From NCBI GenBank assembly GCA_023422955.1, contig JAFAGG010000080.1:1-34999 (forward strand): DNA of 34,999 nt. Direction: 5' to 3'. A model generated the notes under the pieces. The model was given only the letters and a program-made list of their open reading frames with translations. It was not told where the DNA came from and ran no database searches. Positions 1 through 8,173 of the stretch are shown in pieces. Position 1 is the stretch's first letter. Every line of letters begins with the position of its first letter. The translations under genes were made by a program, and so were the position numbers. Origin of the DNA: Pseudomonadota bacterium (lineage in GTDB: Bacteria; Pseudomonadota; Gammaproteobacteria; Burkholderiales; Burkholderiaceae_D).

Positions 1-161
1 TCGGTAAGTATCAGCGCATAATCGCGCGCGGCCAGGCAACGGCGAGCGCTCGCCAGATCTTCCGCACTTTCCGTGTCCAGTCCCATCTTGACGAAAGTAA
101 TCTCCAGCAACTCGCGCAGATCAGCTTCATCGTCGACAATCAAAATGCAGGGTGCGCTCAT
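1..161 (-). CDS. pilR: Type IV pilus response regulator PilR (N-terminal part only)
   Basis: Only the first 53 complete codons are present; the gene runs off the left edge. The translation opens MSAPCILIVDDEADLRELLE, a receiver domain with the acidic pair that binds Mg2+. The window ends at the codon beginning GA after ALILT, where the phosphorylated Asp (about residue 54) is expected. In PilR the rest is a sigma54-interacting AAA+ domain and a Fis-type helix-turn-helix; neither can be seen here, so PilR rests on position. The ATG lies 2 bases past the pilS stop, so the two are co-transcribed and probably translationally coupled. PilS phosphorylates PilR, which activates pilA from a sigma54 promoter in Pseudomonas and Neisseria relatives. 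Another NtrC-like regulator is possible but unlikely next to pilS. Confidence 0.85.
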   Translation of the reverse strand, partial: MSAPCILIVDDEADLRELLEITFVKMGLDTESAEDLASARRCLAARDYALILT

Positions 162-163
162 AA

Positions 164-1867
164 TCAAACCGAACCAAGCGGTGAAAAGGTGATGACAAAA
201 CGACCGGTCGCCTGCGCCGCAGATCCCTGGGGCGTATCGGTCCGATATTCATAATCCAGCATCGCGCCATTATTGGCGCACAGTTCGCGCGCCACATACA
301 GACCCAGCCCGGTGCCCTTGTTGGACGTGGTGTAAAACGGCTCGAACAGATGCGCACGCACCTCAGTGCCGATCTGCGGACCGTCGTCCTGCACATGCAA
401 CTCCATCGGACTGCCTGGACCGGCAAGCAGGTACACCTTGATGCTGCCGTCCGCGCCGCTGGCATAACGCAGCGCATTGCCCATCAGGTTGGCGATTATT
501 TCCCGCAGATGCAAGGGATCGAACAGCACTTTCTGTCCCAGCATGGGTTCGACCTGAATCAGCCCCGGCCTGACTGAGCGCATTTCCTGGAATTCGGTCA
601 CGATATCCAGAATGACCGAATAAAGATCGATCGGCTCGCTCTGCGTATGGGCCTTGCGCGAGAGCTTCAGGATATCTTCTATCATGCGATCGAGGCGAGC
701 CACATTGTCATCGACGATGCTGAGCAGCCGCTTTTGTGACGCTTCCGCCACTTCTTCCCTCAACAATGAAGCAGCGTGAGATACGGCCGACAGGGGGTTG
801 CGCACTTCATGGGCAATGCTGGCCGTCAATCGCCCCATGGCCGCCAGCTTCAATTGCTGCGCCCGGTTTTCAATTTCACTCACGTCCTGCAGAAAGATCA
901 CGACTCGCTCTTCCTCCGGCAGCCCGGTTTCCACCGGCGTAAACCGCAACTTCAGATGCACGACCGGATCCGGCCGTCCCATGCCGCCCGGCAGCGTGCG
1001 CTCGTCAAGCAAGAAATTTTCCCGCCGTATGCGAACAAACACCGGCAATTCCTCTGCTGCCGACGGGACCAAGGGCAAGGCCCGCCACGCCGAAAACGCC
1101 TGCTCGATGGGCTGAAGAAAAGACAACTGCGCCAGCCGGGAACGCTCATTGTGCAGGTCCGCCGACAATCCCAGCATGCGCTTGGCCGCCGGATTGGCGA
1201 TATGGATAGTTCCTTCTCCATCGACCACCAGTATGCCGTCGCCCGTATCGGCAATCACCAGGTGATTGATCGCTTCCTGAATGTACAAATCCCGGCCGCG
1301 CTGCGCCACCAGTTCTTCCTGCCGCAGCAGGCGGGCTGCCAGCCGGTTGATGAAATAGGCGGCGGCAAAGAAAGCGGCGCCGTACAGGCCTGCCTGCGAC
1401 AGGCTGGTCTCGTCGCGCATGCGGAAAAACTGATACCAGTTTTCCAGCAACAGGATCACCGCGACGATGGAGGAAAAAAATAGCGCCATGGTCAGTGGCG
1501 CGAGAATTGCGCCGCCCGCCAGGGGGAAGAGATAAAGAATTGCCAGGCCGCTCTTGGCACCACCGGAAGCGAGGTAAAGAATGGAAATCAGGAAGATATC
1601 GATGGCGATGCCGGTATTGAGCTGCAGCCGGAAACGCCGTTTCTCATAAAGAGAGAGTACGAAGAACATCAGGGCCTGCAACACATACAGGCCGCAAGCC
1701 TCGCGATAGAGAAATTTTTCGCTGATCCAGAAGCGCTGGTCGGTTCCTACCGACAGATAGGCCAGCAGCATGAGCGAAATGACGACGCGGGTCGCACAGA
1801 AAGTCTGCAAGGTGCGCCATACGGTCGGCTGCAGATCTTCAACCAGGAAATGCCCGCCGGCTTTCAT
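164..1867 (-). CDS. pilS: Type IV pilus sensor histidine kinase PilS
   Basis: Inner-membrane sensor kinase of 567 residues, a usual PilS length. About six hydrophobic segments occupy residues 25-180 with little periplasmic loop, as in PilS, which senses pilin within the membrane. A PAS domain follows at about 195-330 (GILVVDGEGTIHIANPAAKR). The HisKA box is SIAHEVRNPLSAVSH with the phospho-acceptor at His353. The HATPase domain has an N box (LMGNALRYA) and a G box (GTGLGLYVARELC). Its ATG overlaps the TGA of the upstream small gene (ATGA), and pilR follows after 2 bases, so all three are one transcription unit. Identity as PilS rather than another NtrB-like kinase rests on the polytopic sensor region and this order. 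No truncation or missing catalytic motif was seen. Confidence 0.9.
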   Translation of the reverse strand: MKAGGHFLVEDLQPTVWRTLQTFCATRVVISLMLLAYLSVGTDQRFWISEKFLYREACGLYVLQALMFFVLSLYEKRRFRLQLNTGIAIDIFLISILYLASGGAKSGLAILYLFPLAGGAILAPLTMALFFSSIVAVILLLENWYQFFRMRDETSLSQAGLYGAAFFAAAYFINRLAARLLRQEELVAQRGRDLYIQEAINHLVIADTGDGILVVDGEGTIHIANPAAKRMLGLSADLHNERSRLAQLSFLQPIEQAFSAWRALPLVPSAAEELPVFVRIRRENFLLDERTLPGGMGRPDPVVHLKLRFTPVETGLPEEERVVIFLQDVSEIENRAQQLKLAAMGRLTASIAHEVRNPLSAVSHAASLLREEVAEASQKRLLSIVDDNVARLDRMIEDILKLSRKAHTQSEPIDLYSVILDIVTEFQEMRSVRPGLIQVEPMLGQKVLFDPLHLREIIANLMGNALRYASGADGSIKVYLLAGPGSPMELHVQDDGPQIGTEVRAHLFEPFYTTSNKGTGLGLYVARELCANNGAMLDYEYRTDTPQGSAAQATGRFVITFSPLGSV

Positions 1868-2112
1868 GCCTGGTCTTGAAAATGCAGGCGACGATGCTCT
1901 TCGCTGCAGAACAGTTGGCCGGGCGCTTGCTCGACCGCTTCAGAAGCCGGGAAATAGGCGCCGCAATGCGTACACTGCCGCATCGGTTCGCTAGTGCGAG
2001 CAGAAGATGTTGTGGAGGACGGCGATGAACGGTTTGCCTGCCGGCGCGCGAAGAAACCTCGCACCAGGTAAACAATGATGGCTGCCAGAGCCAGTACGAC
2101 CAGCACTCTCAC
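1864..2112 (-). CDS. Small PP0621-family membrane-anchored zinc-ribbon protein
   Basis: An 82-residue protein of unknown function that matches the PP0621 family as I recall it. Residues 3-21 form one hydrophobic helix with an Arg-rich cytoplasmic flank (ARRQANR), then a Ser/Thr-rich linker. The C-terminal half is a small metal-binding fold: Cys47-x2-Cys50 (CTHCGAYF), then Cys69 and His73 (FCSEEHRRLH). The chosen start is GTG at 2112, because it sits one base past the stop of the upstream gene and behind a GGGGGA ribosome site. An ATG 25 codons further upstream lies inside that gene and gives an implausible Cys/Trp-rich leader. The stop overlaps the pilS ATG, suggesting linked translation with the pilus sensor. 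Its metal and role cannot be read from the sequence. Confidence 0.8.
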   Translation of the reverse strand: MRVLVVLALAAIIVYLVRGFFARRQANRSSPSSTTSSARTSEPMRQCTHCGAYFPASEAVEQAPGQLFCSEEHRRLHFQDQA

Positions 2113-2113
2113 T

Positions 2114-2923
2114 TCATCCCCCCATCCTGTGCAACACCACTTCCAGCACGAAACGGCTACCCACGTAAGCCAGCAGCAAGGCCGCAAATCCGGTCAAGGT
2201 AAAACTCAGCGCAGTCTTGCCGCGCCAGCCCTGCCAGCGGCGGCCAGCCAGCAAGATGCCGAACAATGCCCAGGACAGCAGCGTAAATATATTCTTGTGA
2301 TCCCAGCGCAGCGGGATGCCGAACAACTCTTCGGAAAAGACGATGCCGGAAAGAACGGTCAGCGTGAGCAGGATAAAGCCCACGCCTATCATGCGAAACA
2401 GCAGCTTTTCCATGGTGAGCAGCGCCGGCAATCTATCCAGCGTACTGGCCAGCCATCCCTGGCCGCTGCCGGCCGGGCGCATATGCAGGCGCGACTCCTG
2501 CAAGGCCATCAGCACCGCATGGAAAGCGGCTATGGTGAGACTGCTATAGGCAAGAATGGCAATGGCGATATGCCAGGAAAACAGTGGAGAACGGTCCTGC
2601 GTAGACAGCGCCACGCCGGGGAAAATCACCGGCAGGATGGCTGCCACCGCCACGCAAGGCAGAATCAGAACGCGCAGGCTATCCAGCGAGAAGTTGCGGT
2701 TTTCCACCCAGAATATGGCGATGGATACCCACAGCGCTGCCGACAGCACAAAAGCAAAACCGATACGCAAGCTGCCCGGCACCGCCATTTCCATCCACAG
2801 CGACAAGCCATGCAATACCCATCCCGCTGCAATCGCAACAGAAATGGCGCGCGATCGTTTCGAGGGCAGGAATGTGCCGACGATATAAAGAAGCGCCGCC
2901 AAGGAAACGAGAAAGATTTGCAT
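2114..2923 (-). CDS. ypjD: Inner membrane protein YpjD, CcsA/cytochrome c assembly family
   Basis: A 269-residue polytopic protein with about eight transmembrane segments, the usual size of the short HemX/YpjD branch of the cytochrome c assembly superfamily. The region SWHIAIAILAYSSLTIAAFHAVLMA and the later FGIPLRWDHKNIFTLLSWALFG carry His residues in or near helices, as in haem-handling relatives. The canonical WWD loop of full-length CcsA/CcmC is not obvious, so haem export should not be assumed. It begins divergently from ffh, a neighbourhood also seen in E. coli (ypjD beside ffh), and its stop is one base from the start of the PP0621-type gene. Family assignment is firm; the biochemical role is unknown. 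Confidence 0.85.
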   Translation of the reverse strand: MQIFLVSLAALLYIVGTFLPSKRSRAISVAIAAGWVLHGLSLWMEMAVPGSLRIGFAFVLSAALWVSIAIFWVENRNFSLDSLRVLILPCVAVAAILPVIFPGVALSTQDRSPLFSWHIAIAILAYSSLTIAAFHAVLMALQESRLHMRPAGSGQGWLASTLDRLPALLTMEKLLFRMIGVGFILLTLTVLSGIVFSEELFGIPLRWDHKNIFTLLSWALFGILLAGRRWQGWRGKTALSFTLTGFAALLLAYVGSRFVLEVVLHRMGG

Positions 2924-3030
2924 CGGCCAAGTTTACACCATGTCACGCTACCGCCCTGACGCATTTGTGTTTGTGGTATCGCTCCCACCCGGCCGATGTT
3001 CCCTGGCTTGACCAACTGTTCACATCCGCC

Positions 3031-3058
3031 TTGCCGCTTTCTCAATTGTTTTTAAATT
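3031..3058 (+). promoter_or_regulatory. Candidate sigma70 promoter of ffh
   Basis: TTGCCG (3031-3036), a 16-base spacer and TAAATT (3053-3058) lie in the ypjD-ffh divergent gap, about 157 bases before the ffh ATG. A second -10-like TAAAAT at 3136-3141 has no recognisable -35. Either could serve; the assignment is pattern-based only. Confidence 0.35.
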
Positions 3059-3214
3059 CCCCTTGAATTCTTCTTGAATTGCACCTGCGCGACCGCCGCT
3101 TCCTGCAAAGCCGCCGCCTCCTTCTACCCATCGGGTAAAATGCACGCTTGGACTTGGCCGCTGGCCATCACTTCTTCCGTATCGGGAAGCTATTTCAATT
3201 CTGCGTTTTCATCC

Positions 3215-4582
3215 ATGCTAGACAATCTCACTCAACGCCTCGCCAAAGTTGTAAAAACCATGCGCGGCGAAGCGCGCCTTACCGAATCGAACATGGCCGA
3301 AATGCTGCGCGAAGTGCGGCTGGCCTTGCTGGAAGCCGACGTCGCCTTGCCGGCGGTACGTGAATTCATCGCCCGCGTGAAGGAAAAGGCGCTGGGCGAA
3401 GAAGTGGTGGGCTCGCTCACACCGGGCCAGGCACTGGTCGGCGTGGTGCACAACGAACTGGCAGCCCTCATGGGCGGCGACCTCGGGCCGGAAGCCTCGC
3501 AACTCAGTTTCGCCACCCAGCCGCCGGCCATTATCCTGATGGCCGGCCTGCAGGGTGCCGGCAAAACCACCACCGTGGGCAAGCTGGCCAAATACCTGCG
3601 CGAGCAGAAAAAGAAAAAAGTACTGACGGTTTCCACCGACGTCTATCGTCCTGCCGCAATCAACCAGTTGCAGACCGTGACTGAACAGGCCGGTGCCGAC
3701 TTCTTCCCTTCGCAAACCAGCGACAAGCCGGTGGACATTGCCCGCGCCGCGGTGGACTACGCCAAGCGCCATTTCCACGATGTGCTGCTGATCGATACCG
3801 CCGGCCGCCTCGGCATAGACGAAGCGATGATGCAGGAAATCAGCGGCCTGCATGCCGCGGTCAAGCCGATCGAAACCCTGTTCGTGGTCGACGCGATGCT
3901 GGGCCAGGATGCGATCAATACCGCCAAGGCCTTCAACGATGCGCTGCCGCTGACCGGCATCGTCTTGACCAAGCTGGATGGCGATGCACGCGGCGGCGCG
4001 GCGCTGTCGGTGCGCCACATCACGGGCAAGCCGATCAAGTTTGCCGGCGTGGCGGAAAAGCTTGAAGGACTGGAAGCCTTCGACCCGGACCGAATGGCCA
4101 ACCGCATCCTGGGCATGGGCGACATCGTCGCGCTGGTGGAAGAGGCGCGCAAGGGCGTGGACATGGCGTCGGCGCAGGAACTGGCCGGCAAGATCAAGAG
4201 CGGCGGCAAGTTCGATCTGACCGACTTCAAGATGCAGCTCTCCCAGATGAAAAAGATGGGCGGGTTGTCCAGCCTGATGGACAAGCTGCCGGCCCAGATG
4301 CAGCAGGCAGCCGGCAATGCCAACATGGACCAGGCTGAAAAACAGGTGCGCCGCATGGAAGGCATCATCAACTCCATGACCCCGCAGGAACGCGCCAAGC
4401 CGGAACTGATCAAGGCGTCCCGCAAGCGCCGCATCGCAACGGGCGCCGGCGTGCAGGTGCAGGAAGTCAATCGCATGCTAGCGCAGTTCGACCAGATGCA
4501 ATCCATGATGAAAAAGCTCAAGGGCGGCGGCATGGCCAAAATGATGCGCGGCATGAAAGGCATGTTGCCCGGCATGCGCTGA
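3215..4582 (+). CDS. ffh: Signal recognition particle GTPase Ffh
   Basis: Protein subunit of the signal recognition particle, which binds 4.5S RNA and signal sequences on nascent membrane proteins and docks at FtsY. The 455-residue length is normal. The N domain covers about 1-90. The G domain follows, with P-loop GLQGAGKTTT at 111-120, DTAGRL, and TKLDGDARGG. The Met-rich M domain is C-terminal (QLSQMKKMGG, then a tail ending MMRGMKGMLPGMR). The ATG at 3215 begins MLDNLTQRLAKVVKTMRGEA, the standard family N-terminus; 47 in-frame codons upstream have no family resemblance. It stands alone on its strand and is followed by a hairpin terminator. Confidence 0.98.
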   Translation: MLDNLTQRLAKVVKTMRGEARLTESNMAEMLREVRLALLEADVALPAVREFIARVKEKALGEEVVGSLTPGQALVGVVHNELAALMGGDLGPEASQLSFATQPPAIILMAGLQGAGKTTTVGKLAKYLREQKKKKVLTVSTDVYRPAAINQLQTVTEQAGADFFPSQTSDKPVDIARAAVDYAKRHFHDVLLIDTAGRLGIDEAMMQEISGLHAAVKPIETLFVVDAMLGQDAINTAKAFNDALPLTGIVLTKLDGDARGGAALSVRHITGKPIKFAGVAEKLEGLEAFDPDRMANRILGMGDIVALVEEARKGVDMASAQELAGKIKSGGKFDLTDFKMQLSQMKKMGGLSSLMDKLPAQMQQAAGNANMDQAEKQVRRMEGIINSMTPQERAKPELIKASRKRRIATGAGVQVQEVNRMLAQFDQMQSMMKKLKGGGMAKMMRGMKGMLPGMR

Positions 4583-4594
4583 TGTTCTCCCGGA

Positions 4595-4614
4595 GGGAAG
4601 CCGCCCGGCTTCCC
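4595..4614 (+). terminator. Hairpin after ffh
   Basis: GGGAAGCC (4595-4602), loop GCCC, GGCTTCCC (4607-4614): a perfect 8-bp stem starting 13 bases past the ffh stop. The following bases (TTCTATATT) are only moderately U-rich, so it may work together with the C/U-rich stretch that follows. Confidence 0.7.
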
Positions 4615-4976
4615 TTCTATATTCCCTGCCCCGTTCTTTTCTCCGCTCCTTGCTCCTCGAGTCCTCCTGCCTTCCCTTCGTCTCTTTCCCCGTTTTTTGT
4701 CCTGCTCGCTTCCCTCAAGCACCTTCGTCACATCTGCTAATTCATTCCGCCCGCTCCTATCCGGCGCACGTCCTGGGCGACCAAAACACACCCGAAATGA
4801 CGGCTTAAGCGACACGCCTCACGCGCCGTTTCGCCAGGAAGTAAAAGGCGTCGTGTCCTGGGGACGCTTTGCTTCAAAAACTTGCAAAAAACACTTGCGC
4901 GCCCAATAAAACCTCACCACTATTAGCAGTGCGTAAAAATACGCAATTCCAAAACAAATTTGAAGGAGGTTTGAAG
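4615..4976. other. Gene-free interval between ffh and the H1-SWIB gene
   Basis: No credible coding sequence is present. The first part, to about 4735, is almost all C and T on the plus strand, with few G. The second part carries the promoter region of the next gene: TTGCAA at 4882-4887 with an A/T-rich AATAAA 17 bases later (weak), then a small palindrome at 4930-4945 and a strong AGGAGG-type ribosome site at about 4963-4969. Confidence 0.6.
4930..4945 (+). promoter_or_regulatory. Perfect inverted repeat in the leader of the H1-SWIB gene
   Basis: TGCGTA (4930-4935), loop AAAA, TACGCA (4940-4945). It lies about 17 bases before the GAAGGAGGT ribosome site. It could be an mRNA hairpin or a protein operator; nothing in the sequence decides between them. 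Confidence 0.4.
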
Positions 4977-5510
4977 ATGGCAACAGCCAAAAAATCAGCG
5001 GCCAAGAAATCAGCCGCCAAAAAACCTGTGGCCAAAAAAGCCGCAGCTGCCAAAAAGCCTGTAGCGAAAAAAGCTGCTCCCGCAAAAAAAGCAGCCGCTA
5101 AAGCGCCCGCAGCGAAAAAGGTAGCCGCCAAGACCGTAGCGAAGAAAGCCGCGCCCGCGAAGAAGACAGTCGCTAAAAAAGCTGCGCCTGCAAAAAAAGC
5201 CGCTGTTAAAAAAACCGTAGCTGCCAAAAAGCCGGTAGCGAAAAAGGCCGCCACCGCCCGCAAACCCAACGCTGCCTTCATGAAGCCGCTGACCCCGAGT
5301 GCCGAACTGGGCGCCGTGATAGGCAACAATCCCCTGCCCCGCACCGAAGCCACCAAGAAGATCTGGGATTACATCAAGAAGAACAACCTGCAAGATGCCG
5401 CGAACAAGCGCAACATCAATGCCGACGACAAGCTGTCTGCTGTGTTTGGCGGAAAGAAGCAAGTGTCCATGTTCGAGATGACCAAGCTCATCGCTGGCCA
5501 CCTGAAATAA
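4977..5510 (+). CDS. Histone H1-like Lys/Ala-rich protein with C-terminal SWIB domain
   Basis: A 177-residue basic protein. Residues 1 to about 97 are nearly all Lys, Ala, Pro and Val in short repeats of the type PVAKKAA and PAKKAA, like the C-terminal tail of eukaryotic H1, the chlamydial Hc proteins and AlgP. Residues about 100-177 form a SWIB/MDM2-type domain (MKPLTPSAELGAVIG, then TKKIWDYIKKNNLQD, ending MFEMTKLIAGHLK). The tail should bind DNA electrostatically; bacterial SWIB domains have no settled function. The ATG at 4977 is fixed by a near-perfect GAAGGAGGT site; upstream in-frame codons are unrelated. It is a single-gene unit ended by a perfect terminator. A nucleoid-associated role is inference. 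Confidence 0.88.
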   Translation: MATAKKSAAKKSAAKKPVAKKAAAAKKPVAKKAAPAKKAAAKAPAAKKVAAKTVAKKAAPAKKTVAKKAAPAKKAAVKKTVAAKKPVAKKAATARKPNAAFMKPLTPSAELGAVIGNNPLPRTEATKKIWDYIKKNNLQDAANKRNINADDKLSAVFGGKKQVSMFEMTKLIAGHLK

Positions 5511-5532
5511 TCTTCTGTCCGAAGAGCCAAAC

Positions 5533-5560
5533 AAAAACGCCCGCTCACGCGGGCGTTTTT
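5533..5560. terminator. Bidirectional terminator, H1-SWIB gene / lytic transglycosylase gene
   Basis: AAAAACGCCCGC (5533-5544), loop TCAC, GCGGGCGTTTTT (5549-5560). The 12-bp perfect stem has A and T runs at both ends, so it can stop transcription from both converging genes. Confidence 0.93.
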
Positions 5561-5588
5561 GTTTTCAGGCGCGGTTTCCCGAACCAAG

Positions 5589-6260
5589 CTAGGGCTCGAT
5601 GAATTCCCATTTCTTCCACGCCGCCAGCACCGCATTCGGATACTTGGCCTTGCCGCGGCTGCCGTTGTAACGGCCCAGGGCAAGGAAGAGATTGCCCTTT
5701 TCCATATCGATGTACATGCGCAGGATCGCGCAACCGTAACGCAGGTTGGTTTGCAGGTCGAACAGTTTTTGCGGATCGCCGTCGCCGATCACGCGCGTCC
5801 AGAACGGCATGACCTGCATCAAACCGCGCGCGCCCACCACTGACATCGCATATTTGCGAAACGCCGATTCCACCTCGATCAACCCCAGCACCAGCGCAGG
5901 CTCCAGCCCGGCACGACGCGACTCGTACCAGATGGTTTCCAGGAATTCATGCCGGATCTGCTGGTCGGGCATGCGTCGCTCCAGGCGGGCCGACATGGCG
6001 GTAAGCCAGTGGATGAAGCGTATGCGCTGTTCGATATCGTCAATCGATACCTTGGGCGGGCGCGGATCGGTAATGGTTCGCGACAAGGCTAACCGCACCG
6101 AATCCGCCAGCGCTTCTTCCTTCTGATTGCCTGCGCTGGCCGGCTCAGTGATCGCACTCAGCCCGCAGGCAATTGCCGCCACCAACAGAAATCTGATCAG
6201 GCCGACATGACGACCGCGCCGGACCGGATGAGCAACTCCTGTAGACGGGGAAGTTTTCAC
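5589..6260 (-). CDS. Lytic transglycosylase, SLT domain, exported
   Basis: A 223-residue periplasmic enzyme expected to cleave MurNAc-GlcNAc bonds in peptidoglycan, giving anhydro-muropeptides. A hydrophobic segment at about 20-36 after an Arg-rich start, with ASA near residue 43, is an export signal. The SLT fold has the catalytic Glu at 131 (LIEVESAF), then GARGLMQVMPFWTRVIG and later ALGRYNGSRG, the usual motif series. The start is GTG, overlapping the proS stop (GTGA), so it is co-transcribed with and translationally coupled to proS. An internal ATG is possible but would cut into the signal. The exact subfamily (Slt, MltC-like or EmtA-like) was not resolved. Confidence 0.88.
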   Translation of the reverse strand: MKTSPSTGVAHPVRRGRHVGLIRFLLVAAIACGLSAITEPASAGNQKEEALADSVRLALSRTITDPRPPKVSIDDIEQRIRFIHWLTAMSARLERRMPDQQIRHEFLETIWYESRRAGLEPALVLGLIEVESAFRKYAMSVVGARGLMQVMPFWTRVIGDGDPQKLFDLQTNLRYGCAILRMYIDMEKGNLFLALGRYNGSRGKAKYPNAVLAAWKKWEFIEP

Positions 6261-7978
6261 GCTGCCAGCTTTTCCCGGATGAAGCCGGCCATCTGCTCGG
6301 CCGGCACCGCCGTCGCCGCTTCATCGCGGCGTCCCTGGTATTCCAGCTTGCCTTCCTTCAGGCCTCGCTCGCCGATCACGATGCGATGCGGCACGCCGAT
6401 CAGCTCCCAGTCTGCGAACATCACGCCGGGGCGTTCGCCGCGGTCATCCAGCACCACGTCCACGCCGGCCTCGATCAGGGTTTGGTAGAGCTGGTCAGTT
6501 TGCTCCTTCACCATCTCGCTGCGGTCGTAACCCATGGGGCAAAGCACCACTTCGAAAGGCGCTATCGAAGCCGGCCAGACTATGCCTTTATCGTCATAGT
6601 TCTGTTCGATCGCCGCGCCAAGAATGCGGGTCACGCCTATGCCGTAACAACCCATCTGCAGCAATTGCGGCTTGCCGTTTTCATCCAGGAAGGTGGCGTT
6701 CATGTCCTGCGAATAGCGTGTTCCGAGCTGAAATACGTGCCCGACTTCGATACCGCGCTGTATCGCCAGCGTGCCCTTGCCGTCCGGCGATGCATCGCCT
6801 GCTACCACGTTGCGGATATCGGCGACCGTCGGCTCGGGCAGATCGCGGCCCCAGTTGGCGCCGGTGTAGTGGAAATCTTCTTCGTTGGCACCGCACACAA
6901 AGTCGCTCATGTTGGCCACTGTGCGATCCGCCACGATCTTCACCGGCTTCTTCGTGCCTATCGGCCCCAGGTAGCCCGGCTTGCTGCCGAACCACTCAAT
7001 GATCTCGGCCTCGGTTGCAAAACGGTATTCGGCCAGTCCCGCGATCTTGTTGACCTTGACTTCATTGAGCTCATGGTCGCCGCGTATCAGCAGTATCCAC
7101 AGCTCCACGCCTTTTTCGCCTTCCACCGCCAGCACCACGGATTTCACCGTGCGCTCCAGCGGCAAACCGAGCAGCGCCGCCACGTCTTCGCATTTTTCCT
7201 TCCCGGGCGTGGGCGTCTTGGTCAAGGACTCGGCAGCAGCGGCACGCGAACCAATCAGCGGCAGCGCTTCGGCCGCTTCCATGTTGGCGGCGTAATCCGA
7301 GCTTGGGCAATACACCAATGCATCTTCACCGGTGTCGGCAATCACGTGGAATTCATGCGAGCTCTTACCACCGATGGCGCCGGTGTCTGCCGCCACCGCG
7401 CGGAATTGCAGACCGAAGCGCTGGAAGATGCGCACATAGGCGTCGTACATCAGCTGGTACGAGCGGCTTAGCCCGGCTTCATCACGATCGAAGGAGTAGG
7501 CATCCTTCATTGTGAATTCGCGTCCGCGCATCAGGCCGAAACGCGGACGGCGCTCGTCGCGGAACTTGGTCTGGATATGATAAAAATTCAGGGGCAACTG
7601 GCGATACGACTTGATTTCGCCGCGCACCATGTCGGTAATGACTTCTTCCGAGGTGGGCTGGATAGCGAAATCGCGGCCATGCCGGTCCTTAACTCGCATC
7701 AACTCCGGCCCCATCTTGTCCCAGCGCCCGGTTTCCTGCCAGAGTTCGGCCGGCTGCACCAGCGGCATCAACAGCTCGACAGCACCGGCCCGATTCATTT
7801 CTTCCCGCACAATGGCTTCCACTTTGCGGATGCTGCGCAAGCCCATGGGCATGTAGGTATAGATGCCGGAACCGAGACGCTTGATCATGCCGGCGCGCAT
7901 CATCAGTTTGTGGCTGACGATTTCTGCGTCAGAAGGGGCTTCCTTGAGAGTGGAAATAAAAAAACGCGAGGCTCGCAT
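6257..7978 (-). CDS. proS: Prolyl-tRNA synthetase, bacterial type with editing insertion
   Basis: Class II aminoacyl-tRNA synthetase that charges tRNA-Pro in the cytoplasm. The 573-residue length matches the bacterial type. Motif 2 covers about 139-162 (FRDERRPRFG, REFTMKDAYSF) and motif 3 is GCYGIGVTRI at about 443-452. Between them lies the YbaK-like INS domain (about 225-405), which removes mischarged Ala. The anticodon-binding domain is C-terminal. The ATG at 7978 gives the standard start MRASRFFISTLKEAPSDAEI. It is first in a two-gene unit with the lytic transglycosylase. A tRNA-Pro gene lies about 5 kb away, with no evidence that the two are linked. Confidence 0.98.
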   Translation of the reverse strand: MRASRFFISTLKEAPSDAEIVSHKLMMRAGMIKRLGSGIYTYMPMGLRSIRKVEAIVREEMNRAGAVELLMPLVQPAELWQETGRWDKMGPELMRVKDRHGRDFAIQPTSEEVITDMVRGEIKSYRQLPLNFYHIQTKFRDERRPRFGLMRGREFTMKDAYSFDRDEAGLSRSYQLMYDAYVRIFQRFGLQFRAVAADTGAIGGKSSHEFHVIADTGEDALVYCPSSDYAANMEAAEALPLIGSRAAAAESLTKTPTPGKEKCEDVAALLGLPLERTVKSVVLAVEGEKGVELWILLIRGDHELNEVKVNKIAGLAEYRFATEAEIIEWFGSKPGYLGPIGTKKPVKIVADRTVANMSDFVCGANEEDFHYTGANWGRDLPEPTVADIRNVVAGDASPDGKGTLAIQRGIEVGHVFQLGTRYSQDMNATFLDENGKPQLLQMGCYGIGVTRILGAAIEQNYDDKGIVWPASIAPFEVVLCPMGYDRSEMVKEQTDQLYQTLIEAGVDVVLDDRGERPGVMFADWELIGVPHRIVIGERGLKEGKLEYQGRRDEAATAVPAEQMAGFIREKLAA

Positions 7979-8008
7979 AGAGGTAGCTTCTTTTTGAAAA
8001 GAGGGGTT

Positions 8009-8014
8009 TATAAT
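8009..8014 (+). promoter_or_regulatory. Possible -10 element for rppH
   Basis: A perfect TATAAT lies about 160 bases before the rppH ATG. No good -35 sits 15-18 bases upstream; TTGAAA at 7994-7999 is too close. It would give a leader of about 150 bases. Confidence 0.3.
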
Positions 8015-8173
8015 CGACTTAATTTTAAAGGATTAGCTGGCTGATGCGCCCTGCTGCACCAAGAAAGTCGTCGGCTTCCAACGGCTTGCTTCCCGCACCA
8101 TGAAAAATGGCTGAGTGGACAAGCCTGCCCGATTGAAAAGGGACTTCAGCCGCAGAAAGTATCGAGGTGATTT

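Noticed and set aside
3757..4815. Long open frame antisense to ffh.
   Set aside because: It mirrors the codon bias of a highly conserved gene, has no family resemblance and no ribosome site.
5010..5534. Phe/Gly/Cys-rich frame opposite the H1-SWIB gene that looks like a repetitive membrane protein.
   Set aside because: It is the reverse complement of Lys/Ala repeats, which forces Phe, Leu and Gly codons. No start signal.
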